From: Pseudomonadota bacterium
Lineage (GTDB): Bacteria > Pseudomonadota > Gammaproteobacteria > Steroidobacterales > Steroidobacteraceae
Assembly: GCA_021843755.1 (NCBI GenBank)
Contig: JAKBWB010000048.1
Span: forward strand, 1-59,939
Direction of reading: 5' to 3'
DNA: 59,939 nucleotides
Shown: positions 27,488 to 37,935 of the stretch, piece after piece
Layout: each line of letters begins with the position of its first letter
Position numbering within the stretch: the stretch's first letter is position 1
Program-made: the position numbers and the translations under genes
Notes under the pieces: generated by a model
Seen by the model: only the letters and a program-made list of their open reading frames with translations
What the model was told of the DNA's origin: nothing
Databases searched by the model: none

Positions 27488-28734
27488 CAACCGAATACCT
27501 CGCGGGCTTTCTCGAGCGCGGCCACCAGCGCGGCGACGTCCGCCTCGGTGTTGTAACAGCCGAAGGACGCGCGGGCCGTGGCCGGAATATCGAAGAAGGT
27601 CATCACCGGCATCGCGCAGTGATGGCCGGTGCGGATGGCCACACCCTGGCTGTCGAGAACGGTCCCCAGGTCGTGCGGGTGGCAGCCGCGCATCGTGAAC
27701 GACAGTACCGCCGCCTTGTGCGCCGCGGTGCCGATGATCTCGATGCCGGGCAGCCGCTCGAGTGCGGCGGTGGCCTGTGCGAGCAGGCGCTGCTCGTGCG
27801 CCGCGAGCGCCTCCAGGCCCAGGCTCTCGAGATAGTCCATCGCCGCGGCGAGCCCCACCGCTCCGGAGATGTTCGGGGTGCCGGCCTCGAACTTCCACGG
27901 CAGGTCATTATACGTGGTGCGCTCGAACGAGACGGTGCGGATCATCTCGCCGCCGCCCTGCCAGGGGGGCATCTCCTCGAGCAGCTCCTCCCGGCCGTAC
28001 AGCACGCCGATGCCAGTCGGACCGTAGAGCTTGTGGCCGGAGAAGGCGTAAAAATCACAGCCGAGCGCGCGCACGTCGATCGGCGAGTGGGCGACGGCCT
28101 GGGCGCCATCGAGCAACACGAGCGCGCCGCACGAATGCGCCGCTTGCACGATGCGCTCGACGGGCACGACGGTCCCGAGCGCATTTGACACGTGCGCCAC
28201 CGCTACGAGGCGGGTGCGGGAGTTCAGCAGCTCGAACAATGCCTCGAGCTCGACCTCGCCGCGCCGGTTGATCGGCGCGACCTTGAGTGTGCAGCCGGTC
28301 TGCTCACAGACCATCTGCCAGGGCACTATGTTGGCGTGGTGCTCCAGCGCGCTGATCAGGATCTCATCGCCCCTGCCGAGGCGTGGGCGGCCGAAGGACT
28401 GCGCCACGAGATTGATGCCTTCCGTGGTGCCGCGCACGAACACGATCTCGCGAGTCGAGCGGGCGTTGATGAAGCGCCGCGCCCGCTCGCGCGCGCCCTC
28501 GAACGCGTCGGTCGCGGCCTGACTGAGCGCGTGCACGCCGCGGTGCACGTTGGCGTGAGTGTGAGTCTCGTAGTGCTCCACCGCGCGCAGCACGGCGAGC
28601 GGGCGCTGGCCGGAGGCCGCGTTGTCGAGGTACACCAGCGGCCGCCCGTTGACTTGCTGCTCGAGGATGGGGAAATCACGCCGTACGCGCTCGGCATCGA
28701 AGTTCCCGGGGGGCGCGGCCAGAGAGGTGGCCAT
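27487..28734 (-). CDS. sufS: Cysteine desulfurase SufS
   Basis: 415 residues from ATG 28734; a GTG one codon upstream is possible. Class V aminotransferase fold: VYLDNAASGQRP, EIVFVRGTTEGINLVA, HHANIVPWQ, VLLDGAQAVAH, the PLP Lys in FSGHKLYGPTGIGVLYG and the active-site Cys loop RTGHHCAMP. Group II desulfurase that mobilises sulfur from cysteine to SufU and the SufBCD scaffold. Its start overlaps the sufD stop and its stop overlaps the sufU start. Confidence 0.95.
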   Translation of the reverse strand: MATSLAAPPGNFDAERVRRDFPILEQQVNGRPLVYLDNAASGQRPLAVLRAVEHYETHTHANVHRGVHALSQAATDAFEGARERARRFINARSTREIVFVRGTTEGINLVAQSFGRPRLGRGDEILISALEHHANIVPWQMVCEQTGCTLKVAPINRRGEVELEALFELLNSRTRLVAVAHVSNALGTVVPVERIVQAAHSCGALVLLDGAQAVAHSPIDVRALGCDFYAFSGHKLYGPTGIGVLYGREELLEEMPPWQGGGEMIRTVSFERTTYNDLPWKFEAGTPNISGAVGLAAAMDYLESLGLEALAAHEQRLLAQATAALERLPGIEIIGTAAHKAAVLSFTMRGCHPHDLGTVLDSQGVAIRTGHHCAMPVMTFFDIPATARASFGCYNTEADVAALVAALEKAREVFG

Positions 28735-30022
28735 CACAGCAGCTCCTTCAGGGTGGCCGCGGCGCTCATCTGGCTCGCCAGATCACGCTCGATCTGCCGG
28801 CGCAGCTCGGTGCGCTCGATCCTCGCGACCACGTCCTCCAGGAACGCCCATTTGAGCAAGTGCTGGGCGGTCTGCGGCGCGATGCCGCGGGAGAGCAGGT
28901 AGAACAGCATGTTCTGATCGAGCTTGCCCGCGGTCGCGCCGTGGCTGCATCGGACCTCGTCGGTGTAGATCTCCAGCTGCGGGCGCAGGTCGATTTCCGC
29001 TTGTGGGCCGTCGAGCAACCCGCGCAGCGACTGCCGGGAGTCCGAGCCGCCCGCCCGCTCGCGCACGGCGATCTTGCCGTTGAACGCCACGCGCGCCCGT
29101 CCCGAGGCGATGCCCCGGAACGTCTCGGTCGTGCGCGTGTTCGGCGCCACGTGCTCGCTCAGGGCGTACATGTCATGGCTTTGCTGATGATCCGCGAGCG
29201 CCGCGGCCGACAGCGCCAGCTCCGCGCCCGCGCCGGCGAGGCGCACGTGCACCGTCGAGCGCGCCGTCAGCGCGCCGGTGCCGACGGTGAGCAGGTGATA
29301 GCGGGCCTGTGCGGCGAGCTGCGCCGTGAGCGTGTCGAACCAGGCGGTGCGCGGTGCGCATTGCTGCAGGCGGTAGTGAGTCAGGCGCGCGTTCTCGCCC
29401 ACATCGGCGCGTACGGTGCTGTTGACCAGACTTGCCGCTTCCGGTGCACCCATGTGCCGCTCGAGCACGGTCAGCTCGGCGCCTGCCTCGAGAACCACGC
29501 GCACGCGCGGATACGATGCGCCGGCTTGTGCGCCGGCCGTCGCCGCGAATACCAGCTCGATACCCGCGGGCGCCGCGTTCGCGTGCGCCTCGATCAAGAG
29601 CGCATCGGTCGCAAAGGCCTCGTTGAGCAGTGCCAGGCGTGCCTCGGGAAAATCCGGGCATGGGCACCAGGTGGCGCTGCTCGAGGGCCCGGGTGTGCGC
29701 AGGCTGCGCACGGTGAGGCCCGGGTGCGAGGCCGCAGCGCCCGATCTGAGCAGTCCGTCCACGAATACATAGCGCACGAAGCCCGGCGGTGCCTCCGGCA
29801 GGGGCGGCACCGCCTGGCCCTGTGTCTCGAGCGGCGCGAAGCGGGCATGCTCGAGGACGCGCAGGTTTGTGTAGCGCCAGTTCTCCTCACGCGTGGTCGG
29901 CAGACCCTGCGCACAGAGTCTCTCGATCGCTTCGTCCCGGCGAGCGGGCTCGATGACGCTCGCGGGCAGCGCGGCGTGTACCGCGCCGTATTCCTTGCGG
30001 ATCTGTTCCGTCATCGCCGGAC

Positions 30023-30026
<4 letters not shown>
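28734..30026 (-). CDS. sufD: Fe-S assembly scaffold subunit SufD
   Basis: 430 residues. The N-terminus has the REENWRYTNLRVLE element of SufD, the middle a right-handed beta-helix, and the C-terminus QAEIDLRPQLEIYTDEVRCSHGAT with the conserved His needed for cluster building, then GIAPQTAQHLLKWAF. It pairs with SufB and SufC in the SufBC2D scaffold. ATG 30026 overlaps the sufC stop (ATGA). Weaker conservation than SufB is normal for this subunit. Confidence 0.92.
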
Positions 30027-30772
<746 letters not shown>

Positions 30773-30789
30773 GCTGGTGACCTGCGTTT

Positions 30790-32250
<1,461 letters not shown>

Positions 32251-32257
32251 TGATGGA

Positions 32258-32743
32258 TCAGGCGTTTGGGAGGCGCAGCAGTGCCGGAGAGAGCGCCGTC
32301 TTTACGTCGCGCTCGAGCACCGGCAGGCGGGTCTGGATCGGATCGATGCCCGCGAGCTGCGCCAGGTTGACGTCCCCGAGGGAGCGCCGGATGGCCAGAT
32401 TCAGCCGCTGCCACGTGCGTCCGACGCGGCAGGTCGGCTCGATCTCGCAGTGGCCGTGGGCCACCGCGCAGTCGGTGAGCGCCACGGGACCCTCGAGCGC
32501 ATCGAGAATGGCCGCAGCGCTGATCTGCGCCGCGGGGCGCGCCAATTGATAGCCGCCGTGCAGCCCCCGGGTCGAGACGACCAGTCCCGCCCGTTGCAGC
32601 TGCTTCAGCAGCTTGCTCACGGTCGGCGCCGCAACGTGCGTCTGCTCCGCGAGCGCCGCGGCCGTGTGCAAGCGCTCGGGTTGCGTGGCAAGCACGGCCA
32701 GCAGCACCGTGGCGTAGTCTGTGAGCCGGCTGATACGGACCAT
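32258..32743 (-). CDS. Rrf2-family Fe-S regulator of the suf operon
   Basis: 161 residues. Winged helix of the Rrf2 family ([45 protein letters not shown]) followed by the three cluster-ligand Cys in [15 protein letters not shown]. This is the proteobacterial suf regulator type (related to IscR) that senses Fe-S status through a bound cluster and represses the operon when clusters are plentiful. First gene of the operon, so it is autoregulated. A candidate operator lies 20 bp upstream. Confidence 0.9.
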   Translation of the reverse strand: MVRISRLTDYATVLLAVLATQPERLHTAAALAEQTHVAAPTVSKLLKQLQRAGLVVSTRGLHGGYQLARPAAQISAAAILDALEGPVALTDCAVAHGHCEIEPTCRVGRTWQRLNLAIRRSLGDVNLAQLAGIDPIQTRLPVLERDVKTALSPALLRLPNA

Positions 32744-32762
32744 CCGCAGTACCCTCTTTAAC

Positions 32763-32781
32763 TAGGACCATTTTAGTACTA
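32763..32781. promoter_or_regulatory. Candidate Rrf2 operator, TAGGAC-N7-GTACTA
   Basis: Imperfect dyad (one mismatch) in the AT-rich gap between the suf regulator and the aldolase gene. Position just before the operon's first gene and spacing fit a regulator dimer site; the exact motif is not one I can match. Confidence 0.4.
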
Positions 32782-32909
32782 ATTGCACAAGGAACCAAGG
32801 GCATGCAGGGCCGGTCATTTGGTATTCTTGCCGCTCCCGTGGCGCGCGACATAGCTAAGCCAATGCATCGGCGCGCGCGGCTGAATCACTTCTGTCGCGG
32901 AGAATCGTC

Positions 32910-33932
32910 ATGAATCGCAGTGAGCTTGCTCGAATCGCTCAGGCAATGGTGGTCACAGGCAAGGGACTTCTGGCGGCCGATGAGAGTACGGGAACCATCC
33001 GCAAGCGCTTCGAGGCCATCAAGCTCGAATCCACCGAGGAACATCGGCGGGCCTACCGTGAGCTGCTGTTCACCACGCCTGGGGCGGCCGAATGGATCAG
33101 CGGGGTCATTTTCTACGACGAGACGATCCGGCAGAAGACCGCCGACGGCCGGCCGTTTGCGCAGTACCTGACGCAGCAGGGCATCATTCCGGGCATCAAG
33201 GTCGATCTGGGCGCGAAGCCGCTCGCCGGCTTTCCGGGTGAGACCATCACCGAGGGGCTCGACGGTCTGCGGGAGCGGCTGATCGAGTATCACAAGCTCG
33301 GGGCACGCTTCGCCAAATGGCGCGCAGTCATCGATATCGGCGCGGGAATTCCCACGGCATTCGGTATCGAGGCGAATGCCCATGCGCTGGCGCGCTATGC
33401 CGCGCTCTGTCAAGAGAACGAGATCGTGCCGATTGTCGAGCCGGAGGTGCTGATGGATGGCGATCATTCGATCGAGCGCTGCGAGGAAGTGACGGACGCG
33501 ACGTTGAGCTGCGTGTTCAAGCAACTGCAGGATCATCGGGTGGAGCTCGAGGGCATGGTGCTCAAGCCCAACATGGTGATCTCCGGCAAGAAGGCCGCGC
33601 GCCGGGCGTCCCCCGAGGCGGTGGCGCAGGCCACGGTGCGCTGCCTGAAGCGCCACGTGCCCCCGGCCGTGCCGGGAATCGCCTTCCTCTCCGGCGGCCA
33701 GTCGCCGCAGGAGGCCACGCTGCACCTGTCGCTGATCAACCGTCTGGGGCCGCTGCCCTGGTCGTTGACCTTCAGCTACGGGCGCGCGCTGCAGGAGACG
33801 GCGATCGCGGCCTGGGGCGGGCGCAGCGGCGACTTCAAGGCCGGACAGAAGGAGTTCGCGCGCCGGGCCCGCTTGAACGCGCTTGCGGCCACCGGCCGCT
33901 ACACCGCGGACATGGAACAGCAAGCCGCTTGA
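32910..33932 (+). CDS. Class I fructose-bisphosphate aldolase
   Basis: 340 residues. ADESTGTIRKRFEAI near residue 24, WRAVIDIGAGIPTAFGIEAN, IVEPEVLMDGDHSIERCEEV, the Schiff-base Lys in GMVLKPNMVISGK and FLSGGQSPQEATLHL are the eukaryote-like class I aldolase blocks. It cleaves fructose 1,6-bisphosphate to DHAP and glyceraldehyde 3-phosphate without metal. Such class I enzymes occur in Xanthomonas and relatives. Divergent from the suf operon and 29 bp before mlaF; whether it is co-transcribed with mla is unclear. Confidence 0.95.
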   Translation: MNRSELARIAQAMVVTGKGLLAADESTGTIRKRFEAIKLESTEEHRRAYRELLFTTPGAAEWISGVIFYDETIRQKTADGRPFAQYLTQQGIIPGIKVDLGAKPLAGFPGETITEGLDGLRERLIEYHKLGARFAKWRAVIDIGAGIPTAFGIEANAHALARYAALCQENEIVPIVEPEVLMDGDHSIERCEEVTDATLSCVFKQLQDHRVELEGMVLKPNMVISGKKAARRASPEAVAQATVRCLKRHVPPAVPGIAFLSGGQSPQEATLHLSLINRLGPLPWSLTFSYGRALQETAIAAWGGRSGDFKAGQKEFARRARLNALAATGRYTADMEQQAA

Positions 33933-33961
33933 GCCGGCAGGACGAGGACGAAAGATCCCGC

Positions 33962-34798
33962 GTGAGCGATTCGCAAAGCAATCCGAACATGGATGTGACC
34001 GACGCGGTCATCGAGGTCCGCGGCGTGCATTACGCCATCGGCGATCGGCCGATCTTCGATGGACTCGATCTGACCGTGAAACGCGGACTGATCACCGCCG
34101 TGATGGGGCCGAGCGGCACGGGCAAGACGACGCTGCTGCGGCTGATCACCGGGGAGATCTACGCCGGCCGTGGCCGGGTAGCGGTGTTCGGCCGGGATAT
34201 CGGCACCCTCACGACCCGCGAGCTGTACGCGACCCGCCGGCGCATGGGCGTGCTGTTCCAGAACGGCGCGCTCTTGACCGACCTCAATGTGTACGAAAAC
34301 GTGGCCTTCCCGGTTCGCGAGCACACCGACCTGCCCGAGCCGCTGATCCACAAGTTGGTGCTCACCAAGCTCGAGGCGGTGGGGCTGCGTGGGGCAGCGG
34401 AGCTGATGCCGGCGGAACTCTCCGGTGGCATGGCGCGGCGCGTGGCGCTGGCGCGCGCCATCGTCACGGATCCTGAGATACTGATCTACGACGAGCCGTT
34501 TGTCGGGCTCGATCCGATCTCCCTGGGGGTGATCTTGCGCCTGGTGAAGCAGATGAACGATGCGCTGAAGATCACCAGCGTGGTCGTCTCGCACGACGTA
34601 CACGAGATCGCCACCATTGCCGATTACAGCTACCTGCTCTCGGAGGGCAAGGTGGTCGCCTCGGGCACGCCCACGGAGCTGGCGAGCAGTGATTCGGCAA
34701 CCGTGCGTCAGTTCATGACCGGCGGCGCCGAGGGGCCCGTGCGCTTTCATTATCCGGCGCCTGATTACGCCGAGCAGCTCATGGAGGTCTCGCGATGA
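33962..34798 (+). CDS. mlaF: Phospholipid transport ABC ATPase MlaF
   Basis: 278 residues from GTG 33962 (GAGGACG upstream); ATG 33989 is the alternative but lacks a ribosome site. ABC ATPase with Walker A GPSGTGKTTL, Q-loop VLFQNGALLTDLNVYENVAF, signature LSGGMARRVALARA, Walker B LIYDEPFVGLDPIS and switch His VVSHDVHEI. The FQNGALLTDLNVYENVAFP stretch is typical of MlaF. It powers lipid movement through MlaE/MlaD in asymmetry maintenance of the outer membrane. Overlaps mlaE by 4 bp. Confidence 0.94.
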   Translation: MSDSQSNPNMDVTDAVIEVRGVHYAIGDRPIFDGLDLTVKRGLITAVMGPSGTGKTTLLRLITGEIYAGRGRVAVFGRDIGTLTTRELYATRRRMGVLFQNGALLTDLNVYENVAFPVREHTDLPEPLIHKLVLTKLEAVGLRGAAELMPAELSGGMARRVALARAIVTDPEILIYDEPFVGLDPISLGVILRLVKQMNDALKITSVVVSHDVHEIATIADYSYLLSEGKVVASGTPTELASSDSATVRQFMTGGAEGPVRFHYPAPDYAEQLMEVSR

Positions 34799-35556
34799 GC
34801 AACGGCGCCCAGGAGGGCGTGCTCGAGCTCGTGCGCAAGACCGGCGAGACGGGCATATTTTTCGTGCGGCTGCTTGGGGCATGCATCCCGGCCCTAGGCC
34901 GGCCGCGACTGATCATTGCGCAGATCTACAACGCCGGGGCGCGCTCGCTCATCATCATCATGCTCTCGGGCTTGTTCACCGGCATGGTGTTGGGCCTGCA
35001 GTTCTACGATGTTCTCAACCGCTTCGGTGCCACCGAGGCGCTCGGCACGGCCGTGGCGCTTGCGCTGCTGAAGGAGCTCGGGCCGGTGCTGACGGCGCTG
35101 CTGTTCGCCGGCCGCGCCGGCACCGCGCTCACCTCGGAGATCGGCTTGATGCGCGCCACCGACCAGCTCACGGCCATGGACGTGATGGCCGTCGATCCGA
35201 TCCGCCACGTGGCCGCGCCGCGTTTCCTCGGCGGACTGATCGCGGTGCCGCTGCTGACGGCGATATTCACCGTCGTCGGGCTGTTCGGCGCGCAGCTGAT
35301 CGGCGTGCAGTTTCTCGGCGTCGATCACGGCATATTCTGGTCGCAGGCTCAAAGCGCGGTGGCCCTCAAGGATGTGACCGAGGGAGTCGTCAAGAGCATC
35401 GTGTTCGGCGCCGTCGTCAGCCTGATCGCGGTCAACGAGGGGTACCACTCCGAGCCGACCGCCGAGGGTATCGGCAGGGCCACCACGCGCACCGTGGTCG
35501 CCTCGTCGGTGATGATCTTGTTGCTCGATTACGTGCTGACCGCCGTATTTTTGTAA
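34795..35556 (+). CDS. mlaE: Phospholipid transport permease MlaE
   Basis: 253 residues with five to six TM helices. Conserved MlaE features: FTGMVLGLQFYDVLNRFGA, LKELGPVLTALLFAGRAGTALTSE split over TM helices, IGLMRATDQLTAMDVMAVDP and the C-terminal NEGYHSEPTAEGIGRATTRT. Inner membrane permease that binds MlaF inside and the MlaD ring outside. Overlaps mlaF (ATGA) and ends 16 bp before mlaD. Confidence 0.95.
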   Translation: MSNGAQEGVLELVRKTGETGIFFVRLLGACIPALGRPRLIIAQIYNAGARSLIIIMLSGLFTGMVLGLQFYDVLNRFGATEALGTAVALALLKELGPVLTALLFAGRAGTALTSEIGLMRATDQLTAMDVMAVDPIRHVAAPRFLGGLIAVPLLTAIFTVVGLFGAQLIGVQFLGVDHGIFWSQAQSAVALKDVTEGVVKSIVFGAVVSLIAVNEGYHSEPTAEGIGRATTRTVVASSVMILLLDYVLTAVFL

Positions 35557-35572
35557 GAGGATTCAATCCGCC

Positions 35573-36079
35573 ATGCGCGCCAACCGCTCTCTTGAAATCG
35601 GCACGGGCCTGTTCGTGCTGCTCGGATTCGCCGCGCTGCTGTTCCTCAGCATGCAGTTGCCGGCGAACGGTTTGAAGTTCTCCTTCAAAAAGCCGGCCGG
35701 GTACGACGTGACCGCGCAGTTCGACAACATCGGCGATCTGAAGGTCGGGGCTCCCGTGCGCATGGCGGGGGTGCGCATCGGCCAGGTGACCAAGATCGAT
35801 TTCGACACCAATACCGAGCGCGCCAAGGTCTGGCTGCGCATCGATCCGCGCTTCAACCAGATTCCGGCGGACAGCTCGGCCGCGATCGACACCGAGGGGC
35901 TGCTCGGCGGCCAGTACATCGCCATCAGCCCCGGGGCGATGCCGACCTATCTCACCAACGGCAGCCGGATCCTGGAAACTCAATCGGCGCTGGTGCTGGA
36001 GAACCTGATCAACAAGTTCTTCGCCACCGAGGCGAACAAGAGCCACGGCTCGGGTGGGGGCGCAAAGGAGTCCAAATGA
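35573..36079 (+). CDS. mlaD: MCE-domain phospholipid-binding protein MlaD
   Basis: 168 residues. One N-terminal TM anchor (GLFVLLGFAALLFLSMQL) then a single MCE domain (YDVTAQFDNIGDLKVGAPVR, MAGVRIGQVTKIDFD, DTEGLLGGQYIAISPGA). Forms a hexameric ring on the periplasmic face with MlaFEB and passes lipid to or from MlaC. The 4-bp overlap with mlaC keeps the operon coupled. Confidence 0.94.
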   Translation: MRANRSLEIGTGLFVLLGFAALLFLSMQLPANGLKFSFKKPAGYDVTAQFDNIGDLKVGAPVRMAGVRIGQVTKIDFDTNTERAKVWLRIDPRFNQIPADSSAAIDTEGLLGGQYIAISPGAMPTYLTNGSRILETQSALVLENLINKFFATEANKSHGSGGGAKESK

Positions 36080-36744
36080 TGAAATTCTCGACCGTCATCG
36101 CCGCGGCGGCGTGCGCCGCGGCGCTGCTGCTGCAGCCCGGGCTCGCCTCCGCCGCAACGGCCCGGGCCGCGCCGGCGTCCTTCGAGCAGCCCTCGCAGAT
36201 GATCCGCTCGGTTGCCGATGCTCTCTTGAAGGAGATCGACGGACACCGCGCCGAATTGCGCGCCCACCCGCAGCGGATCTCGGCCATCGTCGAGAAGTAC
36301 CTGCTGCCGCACTTCGACGCGGCGCTCGCCGCCGATCTGGTTCTCGGACGCTTCGGACGCCACGTCTCGGCGCAGCAGAAGCAGCGCTTCATCACGGCCA
36401 TGCGCAAGGCGCTGGTCAGGAGCTACGGCACCGCGCTGCTGGACTTCCACTCGCACATGCTGACGGTCTATCCGACCCACCTGCGGCCAGGCACGACTTC
36501 GGCGACGGTGCGCACGGTCCTGACGGAGACGAACGGGACACGCCTGCCGATCGACTTCTACGTCCTCATGACTCCGAACGGCTGGAAGGTGTTTGATCTG
36601 GTGGTAGAGGGCGTCAGTTACGACATGAGCTATCGTGCCGAGCTGGCCCCGCAGCTGCAGCAGGACGGCCTGGATGCCGTGATCGAGCGCCTCGAGGGCG
36701 GCGAGAAGCTGAACGCGCCGAAACCACATCCCAAGCAGCGCTGA
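36076..36744 (+). CDS. mlaC: Periplasmic phospholipid carrier MlaC
   Basis: 222 residues. Signal peptide of about 28 residues (VIAAAACAAALLLQPGLASA). MlaC/Ttg2D family features: YLLPHFDAALAADLVLGRFG, QKQRFITAMRKALVRSYGTA and INFYV-type beta-sheet residues seen here as IDFYVLMTPNGWKVFDLVV and EGVSYDMSYRAEL. It shuttles phospholipid between the MlaA complex at the outer membrane and MlaD at the inner membrane. Confidence 0.93.
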   Translation: MMKFSTVIAAAACAAALLLQPGLASAATARAAPASFEQPSQMIRSVADALLKEIDGHRAELRAHPQRISAIVEKYLLPHFDAALAADLVLGRFGRHVSAQQKQRFITAMRKALVRSYGTALLDFHSHMLTVYPTHLRPGTTSATVRTVLTETNGTRLPIDFYVLMTPNGWKVFDLVVEGVSYDMSYRAELAPQLQQDGLDAVIERLEGGEKLNAPKPHPKQR

Positions 36745-36755
36745 GCGAGGCGAAC

Positions 36756-37088
36756 TTGGGCAATCCAACCGGATCTGCGGGCGGCGAGAGCTTCCAATTC
36801 ACGGTCCGCTCGCCGCAGCGCAGCGAGGCGGGCGGACCGCTCGTGTTCGCCACGGCGCGGCGCGCGCGCGCGGTGGGCCTTGCGGCCCTGCGTGCCGCGC
36901 AGAGCGCGCTGGTGATCGATTGCGCGGCACTCGGCCCGACCGACAGCGCCGGGCTGGCCGTGTTGCTCGACTGGCTCGCCGAGGCGCGTCAGACGGGGCG
37001 CCACCTGCGCTTCGAGAACCTGCCGGAGGACTTGCTGCGCCTGGCGCGCATCAGCGCCGTCGACGGATTGCTCCAGCAGGGCGTCTGA
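36756..37088 (+). CDS. mlaB: STAS-domain protein MlaB
   Basis: 110 residues, TTG start at 36756 preceded by GCGAGGCG. STAS fold: a beta-rich start, VIDCAALGPTDSAGLAVLLD with the conserved Thr-Asp-Ser-Ala-Gly loop, and helices ending LARISAVDGLL. MlaB binds MlaF and is needed for its ATPase assembly. Only 11 bp separate it from mlaC; its start is the weakest in the operon. Confidence 0.87.
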   Translation: MGNPTGSAGGESFQFTVRSPQRSEAGGPLVFATARRARAVGLAALRAAQSALVIDCAALGPTDSAGLAVLLDWLAEARQTGRHLRFENLPEDLLRLARISAVDGLLQQGV

Positions 37089-37105
37089 GCCGCGGCGCGC
37101 GGGCG

Positions 37106-37852
37106 TCACTTGCCCGCGCTTTGCAGTTCTTTCAGCTCTTCGGCGGCCGGGTTGCCGCGACTCGGCCCGTGCACCATGTAGTGCCGCTGCGACAGATAGG
37201 CGTGGCGCATGAACGCATATGGGTTGTACGAGTGCATGATCAGGTGCAGCGTCGGCTGCAGACGCGCATCGTCGTTGAGGGCATCGACGGCATCCGGCGT
37301 GTACCAGATCAAAGTATTCGGCGTGTAGTGCATCGGACTGGCGAAGACATCAATCGCCCGCCCGACGGCATCGCGCACGTCCGAGGGCCCGAGGATGGGC
37401 AGCACGAGATACGGCCCGGGCGGGATGCCCCATTTGCCGAAGGTCTGGCCGAAATCCCGGTTATCCGCCGGCAGGCCGATCTGCGAGGCGGGGTTGAGCA
37501 GGCCGCCGAGGCCGAGCGTCGAGTTCACGACCAGCCGGCAGGTGTCCTTGACAAACCACTTGAATTGCCCCTGCAGCAGATCGTTCACGATGACGGCCGG
37601 GTAGCTCAGGTTGTCGAAGAAGTTCGAGATGCCCAGCCGTACCACATGAGGCACCGTCGCCTGGTAGCCGCTCGCCACCGGAGCGGCGACGTGCTTCTCG
37701 AATCCCATGTCGAACTTGAACGTCGCGCGGTTCATGCGCTGCCAGGGATCGCGCGGATCGCGCTGCGCGCGCGGGACCGCGGCGCAGCCGAACAGCGACA
37801 GCGAGAGAGCCGACAGAGCGAGGAGTCTGAGCGCTTTGTGTCGTGAGTCCAT
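37106..37852 (-). CDS. mlaA: Outer membrane lipoprotein MlaA (VacJ)
   Basis: 248 residues from ATG 37852. Lipoprotein signal ends in LSLFGC. MlaA family blocks: DPWQRMNRATFKFDMGFEK, YPAVIVNDLLQGQFKWFVKD, RLVVNSTLGLGGLLNPAS, FGQTFGKWGIPPGPYLVLPI and GPSDVRDAVG. It removes mislocalised phospholipid from the outer leaflet and hands it to MlaC. Convergent with mlaB, ends 17 bp apart. Having mlaA beside mlaFEDCB but on the opposite strand is a less common layout. Confidence 0.94.
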   Translation of the reverse strand: MDSRHKALRLLALSALSLSLFGCAAVPRAQRDPRDPWQRMNRATFKFDMGFEKHVAAPVASGYQATVPHVVRLGISNFFDNLSYPAVIVNDLLQGQFKWFVKDTCRLVVNSTLGLGGLLNPASQIGLPADNRDFGQTFGKWGIPPGPYLVLPILGPSDVRDAVGRAIDVFASPMHYTPNTLIWYTPDAVDALNDDARLQPTLHLIMHSYNPYAFMRHAYLSQRHYMVHGPSRGNPAAEELKELQSAGK

Positions 37853-37935
37853 GTCATGTCCATGCGCAGTGCAATTGCGCAGTGTATCAGCAGTCGCTTG
37901 CATTGGCGCCCCGGCCCGGCGGGCGCCCCCGATCT